DNA of 64,000 bases from Sulfobacillus benefaciens (GTDB taxonomy: Bacteria > Bacillota > Sulfobacillia > Sulfobacillales > Sulfobacillaceae). The translations under genes and the position numbers were made by a program. The stretch covers positions 1 through 64,000 of the forward strand of contig PXYT01000002.1 of NCBI GenBank assembly GCA_003023725.1. The letters are read 5' to 3'. Positions within the stretch are counted from its first letter, which is position 1. Each line of letters opens with the position of its first letter. Under the pieces are notes generated by a model. That model searched no databases, had not been told where the DNA came from, and saw only the letters and a program-made list of their open reading frames with translations. Shown here piece by piece: positions 27,134-36,400 of this stretch.

Positions 27134-27940
27134 TTAATCCACAGAATTATCATTCATAGGCAGCATCAACCCGGGAGCATTCATAGTCGCTTCCTTGAAT
27201 TTTACTACGGAAGTGCCCACGGCGAAGAATTCAAGGACATGCGAATCCCATGTGTGGTTACTTTCGTGCAAGTGAACTCCGACGATCCCTTGCGCCTTTA
27301 ATTCGGCCGCTTCCGTCTGCATGCGCTCCATTGAACGCTCCCGTGCGTCATAAAGTCCTTGGGTATACGGCAATAATTCACGATTTTGGCCCAACTGTCG
27401 GATAGCCGCCAAAGTCCCCTGGTGTGCCACGTGATAAACACACGATCCCATCACCAGACTCACCGGACGGTATCCCGCCTGCATCAATAAATAAAAATCC
27501 TGACCCGATAAATCGGAAGTAAAGGGTTTATCCTTTATGGTGCGATGACTCGAACCGTCCTTGGCTTTGACAGCCGTCCCGATTGCGACAAATTCGGCAA
27601 TGTGCTGACCCCATTCGCGATGACTGACTTGAAGGCGGACTCCTATAATCCCGTCGGCCTTCAACGCATCCGCTTCCTCTTCCATCCTAGTCATGGCCAA
27701 TTCGCGAGCGTTATACATCGCCTGCGACAAAACCGTCATTTCCTGATTCTTCGTCCAATTGGCCTGTTGATAGCCGATATGATAGATCGACGACCCCATC
27801 ACCATTCCCAATGGCGTGAAGCCCGCCTCTTCCACAAGAATGAACTCGTTCACGGATAAATCGCTGGTAAAAACAAAGTGTTCCGCTTCTTGATGAAGAC
27901 GCGATAACGCGTCCTCGGGCAAATCCGAGTATTCTGCCAT
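27134..27940 (-). CDS. Second protein with two YbjQ/DUF74-like domains
   Basis: A 268-residue protein made of a clear internal repeat. FTSDLSVNEFILVEEAGFTP with MVMGSSIYHIGYQ in the first half matches FTSDLSGQDFYLLMQAGYRP with LVMGSCVYHVAHQ in the second, and each is followed by a RMEEEADALKADGIIGVRL-type helix and a strand EFVAIGTAV or EFFAVGTSV. Together with the next gene (29 bases downstream) this makes four copies of the domain. No signal peptide or membrane segment is visible, so both proteins are probably cytoplasmic. Function unknown. Confidence 0.75.
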   Translation of the reverse strand: MAEYSDLPEDALSRLHQEAEHFVFTSDLSVNEFILVEEAGFTPLGMVMGSSIYHIGYQQANWTKNQEMTVLSQAMYNARELAMTRMEEEADALKADGIIGVRLQVSHREWGQHIAEFVAIGTAVKAKDGSSHRTIKDKPFTSDLSGQDFYLLMQAGYRPVSLVMGSCVYHVAHQGTLAAIRQLGQNRELLPYTQGLYDARERSMERMQTEAAELKAQGIVGVHLHESNHTWDSHVLEFFAVGTSVVKFKEATMNAPGLMLPMNDNSVD

Positions 27941-28089
27941 AATTCATTTGACCTGTGTGGTGTTCAGGTCACCCTCCCTTCAGGATTCATGACTACCAGT
28001 ATAACAAATTACCTTTCCCAAGATGTGAGCACACGTATGATATACTGATTGGGATACTACATAGCATATAGCGGAGGGAAACAATCATC

Positions 28090-28833
28090 ATGGCAGATGC
28101 AATCGAAACCCTAGAGGGTTGGTACGCTTTTCATGACTTTCGGCAGATAGCCTGGCCGTCATGGAACTCCTCGTCTCAAAATGATCGAAGCGAGGCCAGA
28201 AATTCTCTGGCCTCAATCATTGCCAACTGGAATCAGACCGAGGAGGCCGGGTTAGGCAGTACAGGCGTTTATCAGATTATCGGTCATAGAGCCGATTTGC
28301 TCTTTATCAATTTGCGTTCCACCCCGCAAGAACTAATGCAAGCGGAGACGGATATTGACAAGTCGGCCATGAACCGTTTTCTGGTTCATTCCTATTCGTA
28401 TTTTTCTGTCGTGGAATTAAGCAAATACCTAGTTAAAGATCAAGTCGATCCTCTCGCATTGCCGGGAACGAAAGAACGGCTGTACCCGCGTCTTCCCCAT
28501 AGCCAGTTTATCTGTTTTTATCCCATGGACAAACGGCGTCAGGGGGCAGACAACTGGTACATGCTGACGACCGAAGAGCGCAGAGAAATCATGAAAAGCC
28601 ACGGCGTTATTGGCCATAAATACCGAGAACGGGTTACCCAGATTATTACCGGTTCCCAGGGACTCGACGAATGGGAATGGGGAGTCACGCTATACGCTGA
28701 TGACATGGTCGATTTCAAGAAATTGATTTACGAGATGCGCTTTGATGAAGCCAGCGCGAAATTTGCCGATTTTGGACCTTTTCTGGTGGGAAAACGCCTG
28801 TCTATGCAGGAACTCACGGCGTTATTAAGTTGA
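28090..28833 (+). CDS. hemQ: Coproheme decarboxylase (HemQ, chlorite-dismutase family)
   Basis: A 247-residue protein of the usual HemQ length. SYFSVVELSKYL, RLYPRLPHSQFICFYPMDKR, DNWYMLTTEERREIMKSHG with the proximal heme histidine in HGVIGHKY, and DEWEWGVTLYADD are family signatures. It removes two carboxyl groups from coproheme III to give heme b, the last step of the coproporphyrin-dependent pathway used by Gram-positive bacteria. GGAGGGAAAC precedes the ATG. It is monocistronic here and followed by a strong hairpin. Confidence 0.94.
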   Translation: MADAIETLEGWYAFHDFRQIAWPSWNSSSQNDRSEARNSLASIIANWNQTEEAGLGSTGVYQIIGHRADLLFINLRSTPQELMQAETDIDKSAMNRFLVHSYSYFSVVELSKYLVKDQVDPLALPGTKERLYPRLPHSQFICFYPMDKRRQGADNWYMLTTEERREIMKSHGVIGHKYRERVTQIITGSQGLDEWEWGVTLYADDMVDFKKLIYEMRFDEASAKFADFGPFLVGKRLSMQELTALLS

Positions 28834-28898
28834 ATCGTTCTTCACACCCTAAGTTGCCCAAACAATCGCCCACCTTCATAAACAGGTGAACATGCTTG

Positions 28899-28935
28899 TT
28901 CGAGACCGGATCCGGATAGCGGGTCCGGTCTCGAA
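28899..28935 (+). terminator. Strong hairpin after hemQ
   Basis: TTCGAGACCGGA (28899-28910) pairs perfectly with TCCGGTCTCGAA (28924-28935) over 12 bases. It lies 65 bases downstream of the hemQ stop. A good T-tract is missing, so termination is likely but not certain. Confidence 0.6.
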
Positions 28936-29035
28936 ACATTGTCGACGCAAAAGAACCTCAAATTCTCAAAATAGTTGAGCACATGGCATAACCTATGCTA
29001 GCATGTTAACAACCTTTCGCAGGAGTGTGCCCATC

Positions 29036-30061
29036 ATGCATATTGGATTGATTAACCGCTATCGTCAGTGGTTGGGTCTACCGGATTTGGAACCTGTGAC
29101 CTTGGGTGAAGGCAATACGCCCATGGTCCACTGGGCTACATGGAATTCTTGCCGTATATGGCTGAAACTGGAAGGTTGCAATCCCACAGGCTCGTTCAAA
29201 GACCGCGGGATGACCGTTGCGGTCAGCCAGGCTCGCCATGCAGGGGCGAAAGCGGTCATTTGTGCTTCGACTGGGAACACCGCGGCATCCGCTGCCGCGT
29301 ACGCAGGCCGGGCTGGACTCAAGGCGTTTGTCGTGATCCCCAGCGGCCAAGTTGCCCTAGCCAAGATGATCCAAGCTAGTGCCTATGGTGCAACGATTCT
29401 CGCTATTGAGGGAAACTTTGATCAGGCTTTGCAAGCAGTCCGAACGGTTGCCGAGCAAGAGTCATGGATTGCTCTGGTAAACTCCGTAAATCCATGGCGG
29501 TTACGAGGACAGGAAACCGGAGCCTATGAGATTCTGGACGATTTGGGGACGATGCCTTCAGCCTTAGTGTTACCCGTGGGCAACGCAGGAAACATTTCTG
29601 CCTATTTTCACGGATTTCGCAGAAGAAACGAAGGCGTTCCGCAGATGTTTGGAATCCAGGCTCAGGGCTCAGATCCGCTGGTTCAAGGACGTGACTTGGA
29701 TAACGTCACGACGATTGCGTCCGCTATCCGCATTGGCCGGCCCGCCAGTGCACATTTAGCTAAAGAAGCCGTCAGAGAATCCCACGGACAATTTCATTCC
29801 GTTCCGGACTCTGCAATTCTTCATGCCCAAGAGGAATTGGCCCACGGGGGAATATTTGTTGAACCAGCTTCTGCCGCAGCTTACGCCGGATTGAAAGTCT
29901 TGTACCGCAGAAATCTGCTTCCGACGGGGGATGTGGTCGCAATTTTAACAGGAAATGGACTGAAGGATTCCCAAACTCCAACAATGTGGGCGCATGTTGA
30001 GCCTCAGCTTGTCAAGAGCCAGCATCTCATAGAATCTATTGGACAATTCATGAACCCATAG
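29036..30061 (+). CDS. thrC: Threonine synthase
   Basis: A 341-residue fold-type II PLP enzyme converting O-phosphohomoserine to threonine. LGEGNTPMVH, the PLP lysine in NPTGSFKDRGMTVAV, STGNTAASAAAYAGRAGL, ALVNSVNPWRLRGQETG and LPVGNAGNISAYFHGF identify the short threonine-synthase form of Gram-positive bacteria. I chose the ATG at 29036, ten bases after AGGAG, rather than the in-frame ATG at 29003. thrB follows after 18 bases, so the two form an operon. A homoserine dehydrogenase gene is not in the window. Confidence 0.95.
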   Translation: MHIGLINRYRQWLGLPDLEPVTLGEGNTPMVHWATWNSCRIWLKLEGCNPTGSFKDRGMTVAVSQARHAGAKAVICASTGNTAASAAAYAGRAGLKAFVVIPSGQVALAKMIQASAYGATILAIEGNFDQALQAVRTVAEQESWIALVNSVNPWRLRGQETGAYEILDDLGTMPSALVLPVGNAGNISAYFHGFRRRNEGVPQMFGIQAQGSDPLVQGRDLDNVTTIASAIRIGRPASAHLAKEAVRESHGQFHSVPDSAILHAQEELAHGGIFVEPASAAAYAGLKVLYRRNLLPTGDVVAILTGNGLKDSQTPTMWAHVEPQLVKSQHLIESIGQFMNP

Positions 30062-30079
30062 AAAGATGGTAGAGAACGC

Positions 30080-31018
30080 GTGTTAGAAATTCGAGTTCCA
30101 GCCACCAGCGCCAATCTTGGTTCGGGTCTAGACAGCTTAGGTCTAGCTTTATCGCTTTATTTAAAACTAACCTATGCTTCCCAGCCCTCCTTGATCATCG
30201 AACCCCTGGGAGATGGTGCGGATGAATTGCCGCGGAACAAGGACAATCTGATTTGGAAAACGGCCGACCGATTTTACCGGGAAATGACCGGCCGCACCAT
30301 CCCCTCTGGACACCTTACGGTGTCCAGTCACATTCCCTTGAGCAGGGGATTAGGCTCAAGTGCCGCAGCGGTAGTGGCCGGTTTGTTGCTGGCCAACGCC
30401 TTGTTACCGGAACCCTTAAGCCGAGAACGTCTGCTTCATACGGCCACAGCTATTGAAGGACATCCAGACAATGTTGCAGCCGCTCTCTTCGGGGGATTTG
30501 TTCTCGTTTATCAAGACTATCAACAAATCATTCGTGTCCGGAATTACCCGCCGCCCGATTTGGAATGCCTACTCGCAATCCCCCCGTATCCCGTTCCCAC
30601 AAAAGACTCGCGGGCCGTTCTTCCCTTGCAGGTCCCGCGCGATGACGCCATCTTCAACGCTCAGCGCGTCGCCTTATGGATTCACGCCGTTTCTCAACGT
30701 GATTGGAGTGTGTTGCGCGACGCCGCGGATGATCGTTTACATCAATCCTACCGAACAACTCTGGTCGAAGGGCTGGACGATTTAATTTATGCCAGTTACG
30801 AGGCTGGCGCCTCGGCAGCAACCCTTTCCGGTTCCGGACCGACTGTCATGGCTCTGTCCGAAAAGAATCATGTGGACTCCATTCTTCAACGGTGGACAAC
30901 TTTGGCCCATCGCTACGACTGGCCTCTCACGGTGCGCCATGTTCGCCTTGTGGGCCCCGGAGCTCAAGTAAAACATATTTATCCTGTTAACCACGAAGTT
31001 GCCGCAAGCGACGACTGA
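30080..31018 (+). CDS. thrB: Homoserine kinase
   Basis: A 312-residue GHMP-family kinase making O-phosphohomoserine for ThrC. VPATSANLGSGLDSLGLALS is the N-terminal motif, IPLSRGLGSSAAAVVAGLL the ATP-binding glycine/serine loop and EGHPDNVAAALFGGF the third conserved block; SGSGPTVMAL near the C-terminus completes the family pattern. The start is GTG at 30080, with only a weak ribosome-binding site, so translation may depend on coupling to thrC. The last 32 bases overlap the convergent glycosyltransferase gene. Confidence 0.95.
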   Translation: MLEIRVPATSANLGSGLDSLGLALSLYLKLTYASQPSLIIEPLGDGADELPRNKDNLIWKTADRFYREMTGRTIPSGHLTVSSHIPLSRGLGSSAAAVVAGLLLANALLPEPLSRERLLHTATAIEGHPDNVAAALFGGFVLVYQDYQQIIRVRNYPPPDLECLLAIPPYPVPTKDSRAVLPLQVPRDDAIFNAQRVALWIHAVSQRDWSVLRDAADDRLHQSYRTTLVEGLDDLIYASYEAGASAATLSGSGPTVMALSEKNHVDSILQRWTTLAHRYDWPLTVRHVRLVGPGAQVKHIYPVNHEVAASDD

Positions 31019-32009
31019 CTGGTTCCCCGTTCTCTTCGACAGCATTGAATCCGGCTTGAGCTCGTATCACATAGAGTGCAGGGTCCTGCAGCAAACGCAG
31101 TTCCCTTAGCCATTCTTGCCAGGTGGCTGCACAAGCGGCACCGGCTTGAATATTCTGAGGCAGTGTCTGATACGCGTTGGGCCCAGTAATCACAGGACGT
31201 CCATAACCCAGAGCTTCCAAAATCTTGTTCTGGGTGCCGGTTCCAAGTTCGACAGGACTGATACTAATCCCGGTTCGAAGGTAAAGCGAGCGCAAATCCT
31301 CGACAAAGCCGTGAGCCACCACTCCGTCTGCATGAACAGATTGCGTGCCGGCTCCGGCTACATGAAGGACATACCCTTCATCGCGCAATGATGGCCAAAC
31401 TGTGCGTAAAAACCCCTCAAGTCCCAGCCGGTTCGGCAGGTAAGCCAAATTGGCCACGAACAATAATTCGTGCGGGTTACCCGGCGGCAGTAAATCCTTT
31501 TGATGCACGGCATTGGCCACGACCTTCGCATCGATCTTCCGATCGGTCAACCATTTTTGATCCTGCCACCCGCTAACCCACGTTTCCGTAAAGCGCCTGG
31601 CCCAGTAAAGTTCCACTTCTTCGATATTCCAGAGTAACATTCGCCGAACGAGGCCGGTGTGAAACTTCTTAAGGCGGTGCCGGAACAGCCCCAGGCTATC
31701 GGTCAGATCCAGGATATGCACAGCCCCTGGACACATTATGGCGTAAGGAGCCATCCGTAACTGAAACGCAATGACAACGTCGTAAGAACCGGATGGCCGT
31801 CCCAAATGCAAATATGAGTGACGCAGCATATAAGGCGATCGTGAATGAACCGCTTTCGTTGCACGTGTCAGCGGATTGGTGTTTTTCCGAGGATGCCATA
31901 AGTCTACATCACCCTGAGCCATAGAGCCCCGAATGAGATTTTCCAAACGCAGACGCTCTCCTTGCATGGGGCCATGGGCTGTAAGCGCTGACACAAGCAA
32001 GATTCTCAC
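30987..32009 (-). CDS. Glycosyltransferase (GT4-like)
   Basis: A 340-residue GT-B type glycosyltransferase. MRILLVSALTAHG opens the first domain, LLFVANLAYLPNRLGLEGFL and GVVAHGFVEDLRSLYLRTGI build the donor domain, and SISPVELGTGTQNKILEALG is the C-terminal donor-binding region typical of GT4 members that make capsule or exopolysaccharide. Its GTG start overlaps the stop of the upstream glycosyltransferase (GTGA), so the pair is translationally coupled. Sugar and acceptor are unknown. Confidence 0.88.
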   Translation of the reverse strand: MRILLVSALTAHGPMQGERLRLENLIRGSMAQGDVDLWHPRKNTNPLTRATKAVHSRSPYMLRHSYLHLGRPSGSYDVVIAFQLRMAPYAIMCPGAVHILDLTDSLGLFRHRLKKFHTGLVRRMLLWNIEEVELYWARRFTETWVSGWQDQKWLTDRKIDAKVVANAVHQKDLLPPGNPHELLFVANLAYLPNRLGLEGFLRTVWPSLRDEGYVLHVAGAGTQSVHADGVVAHGFVEDLRSLYLRTGISISPVELGTGTQNKILEALGYGRPVITGPNAYQTLPQNIQAGAACAATWQEWLRELRLLQDPALYVIRAQAGFNAVEENGEPVSRRLRQLRG

Positions 32010-33064
32010 GCCTGTACCGCTAGAGTCAGGGTCTCTATGGTCCGTTTTAACTGAATGTCAAGATCGTAACGAACTTTCACCAGTTCATAGCATGCACGGG
32101 CGAGGGACCCATAATTGTCAAAAACAAAGGCAACCGCTTTGATCAGCCCCTGAGCATCGCCAACCGGGCATAAAAGGCGCCGGTCGACTTGCCCCAGTAT
32201 TTCCGGTAAAGCCCCCACCGGCGTGGCCACGACAGGAAGGCCCCAGCCCATCGCATCCAGCACCGTATAGGGAAGTCCTTCTTTATAGGACGGCTGAACA
32301 ATAATATCAACGTCTCGAAAGAATTGTTCGGTATCGTCTACCCATCCCAACCACTCCACATTGCTCAGCTGTCTCCGGGTCCGTTCCAGGTCCCGAGACA
32401 GACCACCGTCTCCGGCAATAAGCCAACGCCACCCGGGAGTCATCGCCGCAGCGGTGGTAACGACATCCAAACCCTTTTCCGCAGTAAATCGTCCAATGAA
32501 GCCGATGTTTCGGCGAGCACTTGGGAGCCGCGGACCTTCCGGTCTAACGGACACGCCGTTAGGAATCTTGCGGACTACGGCTCTGGTTCCCGCTTTTTGG
32601 GCGAATTCCATGTCTAAATCACTTAAGGTAATAATACCCCGGCTGTGTCGTGCACCCCATGTTTCGAGCAACCGGTACAAGCCCCGACTCCATATCGAAC
32701 GAGTTGGGTCAAAAAAAACAAACCCATGAACCGTATAAACAACGGGAATCTTTACCTGCCATCCGACCAGCCGACACAAAATACCCGCCTTCGAACTGTG
32801 AGCATGGATGACGTCCGGGTTGAGATCGCCTATCAGTCGGCCGAGTGCCCAGAGCGTCCGGACATCGCGGACGGAAATTTCCCGGCGCAAATGGGGAAGA
32901 TAGTATATATCCGCGACACCGTCCACGGCTTGAGTCAACCATTTTCCGCCGCCGTGGATAACCCTCACCTCATGCCCTTGGCGAGCGAGATAAGTCACGA
33001 GCTCCGCAACATGACGCTGAGCCCCGCCTTGCTCTCCTCCGGTGATCACTTCCACAATACGCAC
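32006..33064 (-). CDS. Glycosyltransferase family 4 protein
   Basis: About 352 residues. VRIVEVITGGEQGGAQRHVA is the glycine-rich acceptor-side motif, VVYTVHGFVFFDPTRS resembles WcaL/EpsD-type enzymes, NIGFIGRFTAEKGLDVVTTA opens the donor domain, and IIVQPSYKEGLPYTVLDAMG holds the donor-binding acidic residue. The GTG start at 33064 has TAGGAG seven bases upstream. With the next gene it forms a two-gene unit for a surface polysaccharide. Divergent from gltB. Confidence 0.92.
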   Translation of the reverse strand: MRIVEVITGGEQGGAQRHVAELVTYLARQGHEVRVIHGGGKWLTQAVDGVADIYYLPHLRREISVRDVRTLWALGRLIGDLNPDVIHAHSSKAGILCRLVGWQVKIPVVYTVHGFVFFDPTRSIWSRGLYRLLETWGARHSRGIITLSDLDMEFAQKAGTRAVVRKIPNGVSVRPEGPRLPSARRNIGFIGRFTAEKGLDVVTTAAAMTPGWRWLIAGDGGLSRDLERTRRQLSNVEWLGWVDDTEQFFRDVDIIVQPSYKEGLPYTVLDAMGWGLPVVATPVGALPEILGQVDRRLLCPVGDAQGLIKAVAFVFDNYGSLARACYELVKVRYDLDIQLKRTIETLTLAVQA

Positions 33065-33274
33065 CGCGCGACTCCTACCCTTCCACAACTATCAATACAT
33101 TTTACTGGAGAATCCTTTGATTCGCCACAGGTTCCACGCCGCCTAATTAAATCGGCCATAAGCCCAAATATTTTCATAAAATATCACAAAATCCTTCTCT
33201 CTACCTCTTGGAATGTCAGATCCCTCATGGTATTCTTAGAATAGTTTCATTCTCATGTAATTTTATTCGAATGA

Positions 33275-33302
33275 TTGCATCGCTCTGAGATTATGGTATA
33301 GT
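33275..33302 (+). promoter_or_regulatory. Likely promoter of gltB
   Basis: TTGCAT (33275-33280) is followed after 16 bases by TATAGT (33297-33302). It lies in a roughly 400-base A/T-rich gap between the divergent glycosyltransferase and gltB; the long 5' leader that results (about 170 bases) has no structure I recognise. Confidence 0.5.
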
Positions 33303-33478
33303 ATTATAATTAAGTGTATTTTTGCGTCCTTCAAATTGATTGTCCGCGATTTCCAACTTTAAGAAAAATTTATTAGGCACGTTCGTTCGCGGTATCGCTT
33401 AGTCTTTTCTTGTATTTTCATGCACGTTTATGCAATTTTATTTATGTTACCATTACGTCCCAGAAAGAAGGTTCTAGC

Positions 33479-36400
33479 ATGAATTCTCGTTCATTTTCGT
33501 CGCTTGCATATTTTGGCATGGAACATGATGCGTGTGCCATCTTCGCGGCCATTGCCAAGAAAGCTCTTTCCGACCAACCAGCCGACCAACAAGCAGCCCC
33601 GCTCTGGCAAATCGGCATCAATGCTTTGCGCCGAATGGATCACCGTGCCGGTTGGATTGACGGGCGGAGTGACGGAACCGGTCTTTTGGTTGATATCCCG
33701 CGAAAAATCTGGGATGACCGCCTTAAAAGCCAAGGGGTGTCCGCTTACTCGGTACACGATTCCCGATTCTGGGTCTTACAACTGGTAACACCCGTTTCAT
33801 CTCGCCGCGAATTTTTGGGCACTTTGAGTCAGTTGTTACCGTCTATCGGCTTTCACAGAATTCTGTCTCATATAGAATTAACCGATAGCGTGCAAATTTT
33901 GGACTCCCATGCCTTATGGTATGAAGGCGACCCGGTTCATACGGAAGCGATCTATGCCGCGTTAGAAGAGCTGGAGAAGCACTTTGCTGGTCTTATCGCG
34001 TCCTTTAGCAACTCACACATGGTCTTGAAGGTGACCGAAGGCCCAGATACCCTTGAATCGCAACTGACCGAACTGTTTGGAGCGGATTTCCAGCCCCGTG
34101 CCATTATTGGCCACAATCGGTTCTCCACTAATACGGCCACGGACTTGTCCCGAGTACAACCCTTTGTCGGACTGGCTCATAATGGCGAAATAGACACGAT
34201 TGACCGCCTGCAACATGAGATGGCAGCCCACGGAATTAGTCCCATTCCCGAGGGCAGCGATTCACAAAATTTGGATCGGCTCTTATCAGCGCTGGTCCTG
34301 CGGGATAAACTCAGTCACGCAGAAGCCGTACGTGTGGCGATAAGTCCCTCTCCAGCGATAATTAGCCAGTTACCGGCCGAACACCAGGCCTTATGGGCCA
34401 AAATTCGCACGATTTGGGGTCCCTACGCCCAGGGACCGGCAGCGATTGTTCACCGCCTCGGCAATAGCATTGTAGCCGCTGTGGATGCTATGGGCCTGCG
34501 ACCCTTATGGATTCTCGAAACTGAAGACCACTTTATTCTCTCATCAGAACCGGGAATCACCTCACCTGATACTTGGATTCACGAACCCCGAGTCTTGGGG
34601 CCTGGAGAAATGATGGCGTTCGAGTGGACCCCGCATGGAGAGGTTGTGGTCGTAGATGATGACAAAGTGGTTCAACGTCTGTCTAACAGGTTGAGTAATG
34701 TGGCTCAAGAACCTAAAGTGTGGGCGGCTGCAACGGATGTCAAAATTCATGACCCGTACCCAACTTGGTTTTACCGGATGAACGGCTGGCGTAAGGACGA
34801 TGAGCAGCTCATCCGCACTTTCGTTAATGACCATCGTGAACCTATTGCGTCTTTGGGATTTGACGGGCCATTGGCTCCTTTTTCCGAAACACCCGTGAAT
34901 ATTAGCGACTATTTACAAGAAACGGTAGCGGTTGTGACCAATCCAGCACTGGATCGTGAACGGGAAGCGGAACATTTCTCCGTGACCACCATTTTGGGTG
35001 CCCGTTTTGATTGGCGTGGGGCCGATCCAACCGTTCCACCAGTGGTATTGCTGGATTCCCCGTGGATTAACGATGGTGATGTGGACAGTCTCAAACAATA
35101 CTTTTCTCACCGAGCGGTTCAACTCAGTCTCTCCCTGGACACTTATCAGGAGGAGTTGGAAGCTGCCGCACACATATCCCGGCAAGCCGTTCGAGCAGTG
35201 AAAGGAGGCGCTTGCCTCGTCATTCTTGATGACGGCCCCACCCTCCACAACGACCAGCCGGGACTTGATCCGTTGCTAGCCGTAGCCGCGATTGACAAGT
35301 CCTTGATTGAGCACGGGCTGCGGAGGCGCTGCGCTTTGGTCGTCCGTTCAGGAATGATTCGTAACCTTCATGACGGCGCCGCATTACTGGGCCTAGGAGC
35401 AAATGCTCTGAATCCTTATTTGATCTGGAATCTCGCCCAGGAGCAATATAGTGCCGTCAAAACCGTCATGAATCAGGGATTGGAAAAAATTATTTCCACT
35501 ATGGGCATTCACGAGCTTCAGGGTTATGGCCGCGTCTTCTCTGCTATTGGCCTTCCAGAAAATGTTGCTCAGCTCCTTCAGGTCAAAACCTTCGCCGCTC
35601 CTCCCTACGAATTATGGCTCGAGCTTAGAATGGACCATCTTAAACACCGTCACTCTTTTCGAAACGAAAACACACGGTTGCAGATGATACCTCGGGCCAC
35701 CAATCATGTTTTTAAGGCCGTGACAAAATTGGCCAACCGCTCTCTAAATGCGCGGGAATATGAGGAACACCTACGCCATGTAGAGACCAAACATCCTATT
35801 GCCCTGCGCCACACTCTTACCTTCGATGGCTCACAGCCTCTGAACGACGATGCAACGGTGTCACTCGAGGTGGGTGATCATTCTTTGCCCTTTGTCATTT
35901 CCTCCATGTCCTTCGGCTCCCAGGGAGAAACGGCCTTCCGAGCGTATGCTGAAGCCGGAAAGCGTCTCAACATGTTGTCGATGAACGGAGAAGGCGGGGA
36001 AATTCCCGACATGATCGGTCGGTACTATTATTGGCGTGGACACCAAATCGCGTCTGGGCGTTTTGGCGTCAACACCAACTTGCTTAACGGAGCGCGCTAC
36101 GCCGAAATCAAAATCGGGCAGGGAGCAAAACCCGGTGAAGGAGGTCATCTTCCCGGTAAGAAAGTTTCCGTGAAAGTGGCACATGCCCGTAATGCAGTGC
36201 CCGGCGTAGACCTGATTTCTCCAAGCAACAATCACGACCTCTATTCAATTGAGGATTTGAAAGAACTCATTGACGAACTCAAAGAAGCGAACCCCGAGCT
36301 TCTCGTGTCTGTGAAAGTTCCCGTTGTGCCGAACATCGGGACAATTGCCGTGGGCATTGTCAAAGCGGGAGCCGATGTCATTAGCCTGTCGGGATTCGAA

